Assembly (NCBI GenBank): GCA_027577595.1
Contig: JANBRJ010000013.1
Location: 186,001-250,000 of the forward strand
From: Coemansia sp. RSA 487
Lineage: Eukaryota > Kickxellomycota > Kickxellomycetes > Kickxellales > Kickxellaceae
Reading direction: 5' to 3'
DNA: 64,000 bases
Positions 10,301 through 20,569 of this stretch are shown here, piece by piece. The position numbers were made by a program, and so were the translations under genes. Under the pieces are notes generated by a model. The model saw only the letters and a program-made list of their open reading frames with translations. It did no database searches and had not been told where the DNA came from. Numbering within the stretch: position 1 is the stretch's first letter; every line of letters starts with the position of its first letter.

Positions 10301-11554
10301 TGTGCCACCACTATCGTCATCATTTTCTTCCGAGACATCGTAGTCGTGTGTCAGGCTACCGTCAAACATTCGACCACCCCCCACAGTAACAGCTGCTCGC
10401 ATCTTGCCGCTTTTGCGGCTGCGGTTCCCGTTGGGAGCTTTTGTGCTGTTTTTCCCATCGTTGTCATTGCCCCTTCCAGCATTGATATTGTTGTTGCGGC
10501 TACGTCGCCGCTGCATTTGCTGCTGCTGGTTGTTAGTTTCTGGAGCATCTACAGAACAGTAGTTAAAACATGGACAGAAAGCGATACCAGAATAGTATGG
10601 ACAATATGAGTACAAATAATCCCACAATATGGAAGCCAGAGACACAAAGCAAGGTGGTAGAAGAGAGTTAGCAAAGGGGGGTTTCCTCTTTGGATCCACA
10701 AGTATAGGCTAAACGCTAAAGAAGGCATTGGCACCAGTAACTTTGAGTGAGTTGTTTGCAGCGTAGCTGATTACTAAACAAATGTACTTACAGTCTTGCT
10801 GACTTTCGGAAGGCTGTTTCCATTTAGCAGCCCTTCTTTTTGGTTTGGTCATCTTATTCTGTTTACCAGTTGAAGTGGTATCGTTTTGGACGCCGGGATC
10901 CGGGATGGCTGTATTATTTTTGCTGCGCTGACGTCGATTATTTTGGCTTCCATGCGTTTGCTTGTTGTCGTTCTTGCCGTGCCCCTTTCCTTGGCTTATA
11001 ACAGAGACACTGATCGCGGCATTATTGCTGCTGTTGTTTTTGTTGTTGTCGTGCGGGCCATTATATGCATTGGATGTTGACGACATTGGCCGTGTGCATT
11101 GGACTGACGTAGCCGAATCATGGGATTTGTTACCACCATTGTTGCTGCCGCCGCCACCGCCAAGTAGCAGCGATGCAGGTCCCTCTCCGTTTCGACCAGC
11201 AGAGCTAGAAACACCGGTGCTGTGCACATTCGCGGACGGCGTAGCTGATGCATCTGCGGTTACAGAAGACTGGCTGACTACGTTTGGCTGTTGCTTGCCA
11301 CTTTGTCCAACATTAGCAGGTGGAATATCCTCCAGCGTCATAGAACCTGGCCAGTTGTCTTCCTTGGTGGGATGCAGGGCGTTCGTTATATGCACTGTTG
11401 TTGACTCTGCCTCGGTTACGATACCGAGTTTATTTCCTTTTAACAGGACACTGTTGTGCAGATAGTACAAGGACACTAGGGATAAAGAAAAGTATAGACA
11501 GGCAATTTGCGACGCAGCTAAGAAAAAGTTTTGCACGCTTCGACGCTTGTACAA
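7343..11554 (-). CDS. FAP1: NF-X1-type zinc finger protein (NFX1/FAP1) with RING and R3H domains
   Basis: NF-X1/Fap1 proteins are RING-type ubiquitin ligase and nucleic-acid-binding regulators. Two frames join across an intron at 10549-10791 (GTAAGT donor, TGTAG acceptor), keeping frame and giving exons 10792-11554 and 7343-10548, about 1322 residues. Visible in order are a Ser/Asn/Gly-rich basic N-terminus, a RING/PHD-like C4HC3 finger (about 373-421; YECMICCDKVRPRHAIWQCD), an array of NF-X1 Cys/His repeats (CHPGPCPPC type), an R3H domain near FKPMKQALRGFLHALG, and an acidic tail. The 5' end is doubtful: residues from the ATG at 11554 are hydrophobic, and a splice acceptor-like TTTATCCCTAG near 11478 suggests the true first exon may lie upstream. 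Confidence 0.85.
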
Positions 11555-11918
11555 AATATATATAAATGTTTAGTATGCTAAATATCAGATTAATGAGAGG
11601 AAAAGAAGCAACAGAGAAAAGATTGTTTCCACACGACTGTTCTTTTAAATGGGGGGTGGCCGCTGGCTGGGTTTATTTTTTTTCTTGGACTTTACCACCA
11701 TTGGGCATGCCGCAGTTCACATCACGAAACACTTGGCGTTCTTTTTTATTCTAAAAAAATTTTTTGAACACCCCTGCCAAAAATTCTCACAAAGGAATCC
11801 TGAATCGCATCTTTCTTTTTTTCTATCAGTATTGATCATCAGTCTGGCTGCACAGTTTCTGTTTCAATATAAATGTAGTCGGGTGGTGGCGGGGGTTATC
11901 CAGCAACATTCGAACTGC
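11555..11918. other. Intergenic between the FAP1 5' end and COA3
   Basis: This stretch holds T-rich runs, the presumed FAP1 promoter or first exon on the minus strand, and the 3' flank of COA3. I see no convincing frame. Confidence 0.35.
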
Positions 11919-12410
11919 TCAGCTGGCCTCCTCCTTGATCTTGCGCTCAAACTCCGCTTTCTCCTCGGCTGTAGGCTCCGGCGGCATCGGAACATCGCTA
12001 AAGTCCTCCTGCTTGACCGCATGCAGCGAGTAAAAGTATATCCCGGTGCACGCGCCTGCCAATCCCAGAGCTGTGAAGACGTTGCGGATCGAGTACCGGC
12101 TGCGCCCGCGCTCGATTGATTGCCGGAAATGATACTCTCCATACGGTGCATACTTCTCGCCCGTGTTTTTAGTCTGGCTATTTGCCAGTCTAACTACTGT
12201 GCTGCTCTTGGCGTTGCTGCTATTCGTGCTCATTACGCGTAGCTGTTGGCGGCTGGTCCAAGCTGATAGGCTGCTTAGCTGGCAGTAGTTTTGCTGCTGC
12301 GCTAGATATACAGCACCACTGCTGGTTCTGCGAGTGGCTGTGCTTTGTGTCGAGACCCGAGTGCTGCGGCAGCACTTTGCCGGCTGGCTGCGGAGGGAAT
12401 TTGTCAGCAT
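11919..12410 (-). CDS. COA3: Cytochrome c oxidase assembly factor 3 (Coa3)
   Basis: Coa3 is an inner-membrane factor that binds newly made Cox1 and couples its translation to assembly. The 163-residue protein has an Arg/Ser/Gln-rich, acid-free N-terminus typical of a mitochondrial presequence. A central YGEYHFRQSIERGRSRYSIRN precedes one membrane span (about 109-128, VFTALGLAGACTGIYFYSL). The family-typical juxtamembrane HAVKQEDFSDVPMPP (129-143) and a charged helical tail follow. The VKQ-DFSDV block after the membrane segment is the strongest evidence. A later in-frame Met (MSTNSS) exists, but the longer form supplies the presequence. Confidence 0.85.
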   Translation of the reverse strand: MLTNSLRSQPAKCCRSTRVSTQSTATRRTSSGAVYLAQQQNYCQLSSLSAWTSRQQLRVMSTNSSNAKSSTVVRLANSQTKNTGEKYAPYGEYHFRQSIERGRSRYSIRNVFTALGLAGACTGIYFYSLHAVKQEDFSDVPMPPEPTAEEKAEFERKIKEEAS

Positions 12411-13270
12411 CTCTTTTGACTGGTCCCTTTTAAAGGAAATGGCTTTTTAATAAATACCCAAAATATTTGGCAAATTCAAAAGGCGAGATAGAATAACGCG
12501 AAGAAAAACAGCTTACAGGCAAATACAAGCAGGAGTTTGCTAATGTGAATAAAAGTATGACAATTGCAAGTGAAGAGAAAAAAGAATGCTAATTATTTTA
12601 AAGAAGCTTGTTCGAAATTCTGTTTTGCGAATTCTGCTTTTATTTTTCAGTAAAGATAGCGATCATTGATTTGATCGATCTGTGGTTCCGCAGTGATTAG
12701 CGATATATATGTTGGTACCCACAGCACTGGGCATTCGACAGATAATGCTTTAACATCCGTTCCAAAGCTAGTTTACAGCTCCATTATATTTAATATTCAG
12801 CTCATTTTATTTATCAATATACCTCACCTATGTAAGCGTTAGAAAAACTAACCTGTGTATATACTAAATGTGCTGCTGAGCTGTGTGTTTAACTCAATTG
12901 TTGATAGTTGCCACATGCCGTTTTTAAAAAACTTTTTCAGATATAATCCCAGCTTCCATTGTGATTATTTCTGGTTAATACAATATAGCATTGTTTTTGT
13001 GCAGTTGAAAAGACTAGAGCATTCTATTTATGCGCTTTCAAGCATGCCAAGATTTTGCGTCATGGGACATCTAACCAAAAGACAGGAATGTAAAAGAGCT
13101 TGTCTTTTTATTTTCCAAACATGTTATTTGCATCTAATCGTTTTCGCTTGGTCTACAAGACTATTTCCCTATATTATAAACACAGCTTTTGTATTCCAAG
13201 ATATTCCAAGATATTCCAATTATAAAAATACTAGTTTCCTTATTTTATTACTTATACCACGTTGGTCGGA
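12411..13270. other. AT-rich intergenic region; distal part duplicated upstream of the second esterase
   Basis: There is no convincing gene. The part from about 13010 to 13180 (GCATTCTATT..., then CATGGG...AACCAAAAG) resembles 14530-14640 upstream of the second GDSL copy, so the esterase duplication unit includes upstream DNA. Confidence 0.45.
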
Positions 13271-14335
13271 ATGAATGAATATACAATAATTATACCTCCC
13301 AGAAAAACGTTCTTGCTGAGGTATCTGCTACCTACTTTTATATTTGGTTTAATCGTCCTAAACTTTGTCTATTTATCTGACTCTGAAGACGATTACGAAA
13401 ATACCCCTCCCGGAAACAACGTGCCAGCTGAAGGGGATACTTATGAGTATCCAATGTACGACGTAGCTTTGGCATTTGGTGATTCTATCACGCAGCATGG
13501 GTATGAATATGAAAACAGCGGATGGCTTACACATTTCTCCGCCAGATACGCACGGCGGATGGATATACTGAATCGTGGGTTCTCTGGATACAACACAACT
13601 GCAGCAAAACAGGCTGCCCCCATTGTCTTCCCCAAGCGTATTGAAGGTATCGAGGGAACATTATCATGGCAGCTTGCATTGACGAAAAGAGGCAAATGGC
13701 CGTCCACTGACGCAACATTCCCTACATTCCACCCCGAAGTTCAGCTGTGTATCTTGTTCTTTGGAGCCAACGATGCCGCGGATCCTAGGGATCATCGACA
13801 TACACCACTTGATGAATATTCTGAGAACCTGCGCTACCTCGTCAACATGTTACATGACCCGGAATCACAACACTATTCGCCTGACACTCGTATCCTGATT
13901 ATAACGCCACCAGTAGTTGGCGACAAGATGACTGAGGAGCATTTCAAGAATCGAGGCTGGAAGTACAACCCTCACAAAAATACCGTCACAAAAAAGTACG
14001 CGGAGGCAGCAGTTGCAGTAGCCAGAGATTTGAATCTGCCATCCGTTGATATATGAACAGTCATAGAGCAGCGGGTACAGGAATCACACAAACACAGGCT
14101 AGTGATGGCCGGAAACATAATAACTGCGGTTAACATTAACAAGAACAAACCAGAGGTTTGGGCAAAGCACCGGAAATCTGTTAAACAGGCAAGGTTAGGC
14201 AACGGTAAATACTATGATGGCTACGACGAGTATCTCGAGGATGGACTTCATCTGAACTCGAAAGGAAACGAGCTGCTGTTCAGATTGATATCTGCAACTA
14301 TTGACAGAAACTGGCCAGAACTTCGTCCGTAAAGC
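13271..14335 (+). pseudogene. GDSL esterase copy 1, interrupted by an in-frame TGA
   Basis: This is the first of two tandem membrane-anchored SGNH/GDSL esterases, close in motif to isoamyl-acetate-hydrolysing esterases. The ATG is at 13271; an upstream TTG at 13262 is in frame but unlikely. An N-terminal span (LLRYLLPTFIFGLIVLNFVYL) is followed by block I FGDSIT with the catalytic Ser and block III FFGAND. A TGA at 14054-14056 replaces the TGG (Trp) of the intact copy. The same frame then continues to 14335 and still encodes DGLHLN with the catalytic Asp/His. The 261-residue product made without readthrough would lack those residues and probably be inactive. The rest of the frame is intact, so the change looks recent. 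Confidence 0.8.
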
Positions 14336-14814
14336 GGTACTACATTTAAATCGTCTAACAAAATATAAAAGTGTTTTTTTTCAAACTTCAGCCCAGCAAA
14401 TCTGTTGCTGGGAGAGTGACGAGGATATGCTTTTGACATTTGGTTATCAATTGGTATTGCGCGTTTGTTTTTAAATCATCTGCTTAGATTAAAAATGAAT
14501 GGCTATATGGAACAAGATTGTGTAATTGATAGAATGGTGCATTCTATTCTACACGCCAAGCCTGTGTCATGGGCATTTAGCCAAAAGGCAAATGCGTTTA
14601 AAAAGAGATTTTGCCTTTATCTCTTTCATTTAGTTTCTTTAGATATTTTCTTTTTGGGCTCTAGTTATTATTGCAAATTCAATTGTACATTCACATGTGT
14701 AATTTTAAAAACTTTTTACTTTCTTTTCCCTCGCGTTTTGTGAAATTTTATTATTATTTAGTTGTTGCAAATATATATCACACACGGCGGTGCTATTATT
14801 TTATTGCTGAAATC
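14336..14814. other. Intergenic between the tandem esterases
   Basis: This spacer includes sequence related to the region upstream of copy 1 (around 14530-14640), and the promoter of copy 2. It has no coding frame of note. Confidence 0.5.
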
Positions 14815-15906
14815 ATGGTGGTTGGAATAAATGACGATACAATAGTAACAAGTACTAGAAAAAAGCTCTTGTTGCGATATGTGCTACCTGCATTTGTAAT
14901 CGGTCTAATTATCCTACACTTTGTCTATTTATCTGACTCTGAAGACGATTACGAAAATACCCCTCCCGGAAACAACGTGCCAGCTGAAGGGGATACTTAT
15001 GAGTATCCAATGTACGACGTAGCTTTGGCATTCGGTGATTCTATCACGCAGCATGGGTATGAATATGAAAACAGCGGATGGCTTACACATTTCTCCGCCA
15101 GATACGCACGGCGGATGGATATACTTAACCGTGGGTTCTCTGGATACAACACAACTAGAGCGAAACAGGTCGCCCCCCTTGTCTTCCCTATCCGCAAGGA
15201 TGCTCTTAAGAAATCTACATTTGCAAAGCGCATTGAAAGTATCAAGGCAATGGCACTGGGCAGACGCGTACTAAAAAAGAGCAAATGGCCATCCCGCGAT
15301 GGAACGTTCCCCACGTTCAATCCCAAGGTTCAATTGTGTATTCTGTTCTTTGGAGCCAACGATTCTGCAAATTCCAGAGATGGTCGACATACGCCACTCA
15401 ACGAGTATTCCGAGAACTTGCGCTACCTCGTCAACATGTTACATGACCCGGAATCACAACACTATTCGCCTGACACTCGTATCCTGATTATAACGCCACC
15501 AGCAGTTGGCGACAAGATGACTGAGGAGTATTTCAAGGATCGAGGCTGGAAGTACAACCCTCACAAAAATACCGTCACAAAAAAGTACGCGGAGGCAGCA
15601 GTTGCAGTAGCCAGAGATTTGAAACTGCCGTTCGTTGACACGTGGACAGCCGTAGAGCGGCGGGTGCAGGGATCACGCAAACGCAAGCTTATGTTATCGT
15701 CTACAGAAGTAGCAACAGAAACCACCACGACCGAGTCCAACGCTGAGCAATCTGTCAAGCGCGCAGGGCTGACCAACACCGATGAATATGACGGCTACGA
15801 CGAGTACCTTGTCGACGGACTGCACCTGAATTCGAAAGGGAATGAGCTTCTATTTAAGCTCGTATCAGAGGCCATCAACAGAAACTGGCCAGAGCTTCGC
15901 CCGTAA
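14815..15906 (+). CDS. Membrane-anchored GDSL/SGNH esterase, copy 2 (intact)
   Basis: A predicted serine esterase of the SGNH fold, similar to isoamyl-acetate hydrolysing esterase (IAH1). The 363-residue protein has a short N-terminal tail, one membrane span (about 22-42, LLLRYVLPAFVIGLIILHFV), and a lumenal or extracellular catalytic domain. Block I is FGDSITQHGYE (Ser), followed by the Gly/Asn region RGFSGYNT, block III LFFGANDS, and the late DGLHLNSKGNELLF with the catalytic Asp and His. A type II anchor is unusual for IAH1-like enzymes, which are normally soluble. The ATG at 14815 was preferred to an upstream ATG at 14671, whose extension is AT-rich noise. Substrate unknown. Confidence 0.85.
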   Translation: MVVGINDDTIVTSTRKKLLLRYVLPAFVIGLIILHFVYLSDSEDDYENTPPGNNVPAEGDTYEYPMYDVALAFGDSITQHGYEYENSGWLTHFSARYARRMDILNRGFSGYNTTRAKQVAPLVFPIRKDALKKSTFAKRIESIKAMALGRRVLKKSKWPSRDGTFPTFNPKVQLCILFFGANDSANSRDGRHTPLNEYSENLRYLVNMLHDPESQHYSPDTRILIITPPAVGDKMTEEYFKDRGWKYNPHKNTVTKKYAEAAVAVARDLKLPFVDTWTAVERRVQGSRKRKLMLSSTEVATETTTTESNAEQSVKRAGLTNTDEYDGYDEYLVDGLHLNSKGNELLFKLVSEAINRNWPELRP

Positions 15907-16149
15907 TGTAGTTCTGTATTTACGCTGTCTAAAAGGATATATGAGTTTCCTTTGGTTCTTGCGTAGTCATTGCTTGCAGTGGGATGCGGAAAAACTAAAT
16001 GCGTGGCTTCATCAGTGCTTTTTCTGCATCTCTTACGCTCGTTCCTCTCGATTGCTCTCACAAATCTCTTTCTTTTCCATTCCAAAGTGGTTTCTACGGT
16101 TTTTTAATATTATATACTTGCATGGTGGGCGAATTCCAATAAACGAGAA

Positions 16150-17085
16150 ATGGTGCTAGACACAAAAAAGGTGCTTCAGGGGATGGGGCTTGCTTTGGAA
16201 GCAGCGACGTTTGCAGCTAACCACCGGCGAGTGCAAAAGCGGTTCCTCAAAGTGCTCAAAGTGACGGTCATTGGGATGGCTATCGCATACGGCATCATCT
16301 ACGCACTAGTATTCCTGCCGCTGCTTCTGCTCCGAGCGGGAAACAGCGTGCTGGCGACGCTGCTGCAATACGACGCAGCTCAAACAACACTTGCGCTACT
16401 CAGCACCCGCGACGCTGTGGATCACTTCCTCGGCACACTGCCGCTCCTTGGACTGGATCTGATCACGCATATCCGGCCATCGCTGTTCTCAGAGATCTTC
16501 TTCACAATGCTGGACGAGGTCGACCCCGAGTACGCGCGTGCTCTGCGGACGTGGCCACCCAAAAAGTTCCGCTGGGCAAAAATAAAGTTCGCAGTGCAGC
16601 GTTTGGCCAGGCGCTACGCAATGATGCTGGTGGCGTCGTATCTCAGTCGCACGCCTCTGGTCGGCTGGCTGGTGATGCCTATCGGATCGCTGATGATGAT
16701 GGCCCGCTTTGTCGGCTACCCTGTGGCCTCGGCTATTGCTTTCCTGTCTGTCGTTGCACCAGGGTCAAAGCACTCGGCTGTGTTTTTCTTTAAATCGCTG
16801 CTTGCAATGAACGACTTTAGTGGCGATCTGCTGAAGCCTTATTTCACTCAGATGGGCGCCAAACCTAAGCAGCAAGTTGCCTTCTACAAGCAGTACGAGT
16901 CATCGATTGTTGGCTTTATATTGTCATTCTACTTCTTTGTGCAGCTGAGCTGGGTCGGCCCTGCGTTCTACATTTTGGCTCAAGCTGCCATTGCACTGTT
17001 CATCTCCAGAATGACCCCTCGGCCGCCAGAGTACACTGCCGGTGTCGTATGGGAAAAGGTATATGGCAACGCAAAGGAAGAATAA
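16150..17085 (+). CDS. Multi-pass membrane protein, possibly EI24/Rrt8-like
   Basis: The 311-residue product has about five or six hydrophobic segments: around 38-62 (VIGMAIAYGIIYALVFLPLL), 85-105, 155-200, 215-230 and two in 250-290. Long loops with Arg/Lys separate them. Overall size and layout recall the fungal EI24-domain group (Rrt8/Lds proteins of lipid droplets and spore wall), but no motif is decisive. The start has an acceptable context and lies 243 bp after esterase copy 2 on the same strand. Function should be treated as unknown. Confidence 0.7.
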   Translation: MVLDTKKVLQGMGLALEAATFAANHRRVQKRFLKVLKVTVIGMAIAYGIIYALVFLPLLLLRAGNSVLATLLQYDAAQTTLALLSTRDAVDHFLGTLPLLGLDLITHIRPSLFSEIFFTMLDEVDPEYARALRTWPPKKFRWAKIKFAVQRLARRYAMMLVASYLSRTPLVGWLVMPIGSLMMMARFVGYPVASAIAFLSVVAPGSKHSAVFFFKSLLAMNDFSGDLLKPYFTQMGAKPKQQVAFYKQYESSIVGFILSFYFFVQLSWVGPAFYILAQAAIALFISRMTPRPPEYTAGVVWEKVYGNAKEE

Positions 17086-17862
17086 AATTTTATTTTTAGC
17101 ATGTTCAGCTTTTCTTTTGGCAAGCGTTGCGGTCCATAAAGAAGTTTGGATATCTGAAAGCATAAAGAGTACATCCGTATTGTATCTGCTTTATACAAAT
17201 AACCATTGAATCCTGCTTGGTTTTGTAAAAAAAAAAAAAAAAAGACCGCCATTGCTGGGGGCTTAATGTATATGTTGATAGCTTGAGAAAGGAAGCAAAG
17301 AGATGCTGAGCAAAATATAAACTTTTCTTTTTACTTTTATTACCAAGGCTGTTTTTTAATTTATTTGCTCTATATCATCTGGTGTACATCCATCTTTTTC
17401 TGCTGTAAATATATAATATGGCTGGCCCTATTGCAAATATCGTAAACTGCGAAAACAGCGCATCATCCGTGATTATTGCGCTGAAACTCGACCAAATGCA
17501 CAAGATGCGGCTGATTGAGCTTGCCAAAAAGGTACCAAAACACATCCCGCGCCCGCCAATTACCGACTCTGTTAACGTACTCGCCTTCAAGCCGCTATTT
17601 TGAGCGCTAAGTGTGCACTTGAAAATAATGGTGTCTGTATGTGTGGGATCGGACAAGGGTCTCGCAATATTGCATAGTGGGCAAACTTTTCGGTCATGTG
17701 GAGAGATGACGAAAGTGCATGAAAGCTTGGTAAATCTATTAAAATATTTGCTTCTTTACTTTTCTTTTCAATTCAGTTAAAGCACTTTTTAAAATATTCC
17801 TCTGCTTTATCTACTTTTGTCTATACTAATGTTATTATCTGTTGCTCATAAATAGATCAAAA
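17086..17862. other. Intergenic with a 17-A run and one short ORF
   Basis: This 777-bp spacer includes an A17 tract near 17227-17243 and the candidate ORF at 17418-17603 (listed separately). The rest is AT-rich without signal. Confidence 0.4.
17418..17603 (+). CDS. Candidate 61-residue ORF, unrecognised
   Basis: The ATG frame encodes a peptide with a Cys-containing N-terminal half, a basic middle (MHKMRLIELAKKVPKHIPRP) and a hydrophobic end (VNVLAFKPLF). Composition is more protein-like than neighbouring frames and the ATG follows an AT-rich leader. It could be a small gene or an exon. No family recognised. Confidence 0.3.
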   Translation: MAGPIANIVNCENSASSVIIALKLDQMHKMRLIELAKKVPKHIPRPPITDSVNVLAFKPLF

Positions 17863-19038
17863 ATGAGTAATGCAGACACAATGAACACCTCTGCTTCGTC
17901 GAGCCGTGCACCGCAACCTGTTATCAAGCAACCAAGCAGCCGGTCCGAGGAGATAATCGTAGACTACGAGTACTCGTCCTCGATATCCGTGCGCACAAAG
18001 GGCATTCGGGCGACCAATGTGCGCATAGAACGCGCCAAGGACGCCAGATGGGGCCAGAACGTCCATCTGGAGACCAGCATCACATCTCTGTCGACGACCC
18101 TTCACAGCCGCGTAAGCACGAAAAGCACCATCAACGCAGAGGGCGAATGCGCGCTGGAAATCGAGGTTGACTGGAGCATCTGGGACTTCGGACTGACCAA
18201 CGCCGAGATCTGCATTGTGCTTCCGATCACCGAGGTTGTGCATCCAGGGATTCGCGTGGATATTCCGACCGGCGCTATCGGAGTTACCATGCTTGGAAAC
18301 ACTCGTCTCAAGTACCTGGATCTAAGCACCACCCATGGGCCAGCCCATCTGAGCGACGTCTCTGCAGATACTATAAAGCTGACGGCGCATAATGGTAACA
18401 TTACAGCCCACGACATAACGGCCAAGCAGGTTGAGATTACTGGCAAGGCTGCGTGGATGGACATTGACGACGTCAAGGCAGAAAAGCTTGTTGCAACCAG
18501 CTCCGATGCCATAATCAGCCTCAAAGACGTCGAGGCAACGGTTGTGTCGGCAACAACAACCAATGCGCGCATAGGTCTTGGAAACGTCAAAGCCGATACT
18601 CTGACAGTATCTACAACGAAAGGTGAGGTGGTGTCGAGCAATGTGTATGCTACTGCCTGCGATGTAAAAGTCACCAATGGCGACATTGAAGGCAACTGGA
18701 GCCCCGGCAAAAAGCTCTACCTATCGACCTCTGACGCCAAGATCAAGGCCCAGATCTTCTTTGGCTCAGATGAGCAGCTGGAGATTGTGGCAACATCTAG
18801 CAACGCCCCAGTTCAGCTAGACCTGCCTGCGTCGTACACCGGCGGGTTTTCTCTGGAGACGTCGGGATTCTATAAGGCCTTCATTCATACGCATACGGGC
18901 AGCAAGGAGCAGCCCGTCTTGTATTTTTCTCAGCCAGACAAGAAGGTAGGAACCATTGGCGACAGAACCAGAAAACGGAATTCGGTGCGCATCATTTCGA
19001 AGGAGGCGCCGGTGATCATCAACCTTGGCAGTCTCTAG
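17863..19038 (+). CDS. DUF4097-like beta-solenoid protein, paralog A
   Basis: The 391-residue protein has a Ser/Pro-rich N-terminus (1-35) and a beta-rich entry domain (about 36-140). A run of about 20-residue imperfect repeats follows (about 150-300), with recurring Thr/Ser-Asn-Ala/Gly turns and alternating hydrophobics (VATSSDAIISLKDVEA, VSATTTNARIGLGNVKA). This pattern is typical of DUF4097/DUF2807-type right-handed beta-helices. A C-terminal cap resembles those of two other proteins here (31983-33500 and 33882-35162). There is no signal peptide or membrane span, so it is probably intracellular. The frame also opens at a TTG at 17842, but the ATG at 17863 is preferred. Function unknown. 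Confidence 0.8.
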   Translation: MSNADTMNTSASSSRAPQPVIKQPSSRSEEIIVDYEYSSSISVRTKGIRATNVRIERAKDARWGQNVHLETSITSLSTTLHSRVSTKSTINAEGECALEIEVDWSIWDFGLTNAEICIVLPITEVVHPGIRVDIPTGAIGVTMLGNTRLKYLDLSTTHGPAHLSDVSADTIKLTAHNGNITAHDITAKQVEITGKAAWMDIDDVKAEKLVATSSDAIISLKDVEATVVSATTTNARIGLGNVKADTLTVSTTKGEVVSSNVYATACDVKVTNGDIEGNWSPGKKLYLSTSDAKIKAQIFFGSDEQLEIVATSSNAPVQLDLPASYTGGFSLETSGFYKAFIHTHTGSKEQPVLYFSQPDKKVGTIGDRTRKRNSVRIISKEAPVIINLGSL

Positions 19039-20569
19039 CGACGAAAGAGGAAGAACATCCATGGCGTTGGATTTCCCCTATTCGATCCACTTTTCTCTCC
19101 CCGCGTCTCGTGTAATTGTTTAAGCTAGTAAAATTTGAGCAGAAACTCCCTGAGGTGGCTCACTTGGACGTTTTTCTCTGGTTCTGTGGTCTGTTTACCT
19201 GTTCTAAAAATAGACTGGGCAGAAGTGGCAAAAGTATCAAGTCTGCGTATATATTGTTCGACATGTATATTTTAGTTCCCGGATGAAGTTGGGTGTTCAC
19301 AAATGACTTAGAGAGGCTTTTCATATCGGCCTAAAGTGGCAAACATGTTTTTTTGGCATTAAATTCAGCTTATCGTATTCCAATGTGGCAACTTTTCGTA
19401 ACTGCAACTGACAGAATTTAGACAGTTACTATCACAAGCATGCCCTCAGTCTCGCACATTTGAAAAATGCAACAGAATATGCATGGAAATACAGGCAAAA
19501 GACGGAGATTTGCTTGTGTCCCTGTTGATGCGAAGAGACCACACATTTAGTTTAAAATGACGATTGTCTGCTATTTCTCTCCTCCCTCATTTTTCAAGTT
19601 TTTTTTTCAAAAAATGCCGTTCCTCATTCATCGCTGAATTTTTTAAAAAAGAAAAACACAATCAATATCTGTGGCGCCCAAGTGTTATCTCGGTCAAGTT
19701 TTATTACATGTTTATTGCATGCTTTCCAAAAAGGATGTGCAAAGGACAATTCAGTATATGCAACACAACCAGCCATTCTTTTCAATGTATGAGATTTGAT
19801 TGACTGAGAAGATAAAAATCAATTATTCTCTACTCTGGCATTATTTCAGCAGATATTTTGGTGACGAAAAATACGACTACAATATATTCTACAATCCAAA
19901 AATGCAGTCGAAGCAATAATAAAAAAATAGGGACTCTTTGAAACAACAATTGCACGGTCTTTGACTTTTTGCGATGAGGCTTGACCTGAGCTGTGTTCAA
20001 GTGGTTCCAATGTTGCAAGTGCTGCAGTTTTTGCTATAAGAGCAAGTCTGCTGTCTGAATATAAACAATGCTTTGCCCACACTGGTGCCTGCTCTTCTCT
20101 CCCTGGCGTCTTTCTTTTCTCCTTGTACCTTCCTCTCCGCTTGCTTGCTCTCTGTTCCCTTATAATTTCGTTCCGGTTGGTAACTTTTTCTATAGGAAGT
20201 AGTAACCGCTAACGCTTTAGTATCTCTTCGCCCCTTTATTCCGCATCGTCATCTCCAGACCCTCCTCCCTCCCCTGCCATTTCCAGACATCTCTCCAAAC
20301 ATCCCTCCAAACATCCATATCATTTAATACACCTCCCTCCCTCCCTCTCCTTCTCCTCTACTACTTTCCTAAACAAATATCACTCCATCAAAAAGGCTCT
20401 TCAGGGAAATAAACACGGAAATCCTGTGATTTGAGGCGAAGGCTACCCTTTTAAGCTTTTTTGTTTGTTTACCATTAATATCACGGATCTGTGCTGTTAT
20501 TTACACCTAATCAGGTAATATTGGGCTATACACAATACTCTTTTTTTCTCCTTTCTTCCATTTACTCAC
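19039..20569. other. 1.5 kb intergenic region upstream of tyrosinase 1
   Basis: No supported gene. The distal 130 bp (about 20240-20375) is a strongly pyrimidine-rich tract with repeated CTCCCT and AAACATCC units, probably the core promoter or leader region of tyrosinase 1. The remainder is AT-rich with scattered chance frames. Confidence 0.45.

Noticed and set aside
17227-17243. A17 run as a possible retroposed poly(A) tail
   Set aside because: No target-site duplication or retroposed body was visible next to it; a simple homopolymer is enough explanation.
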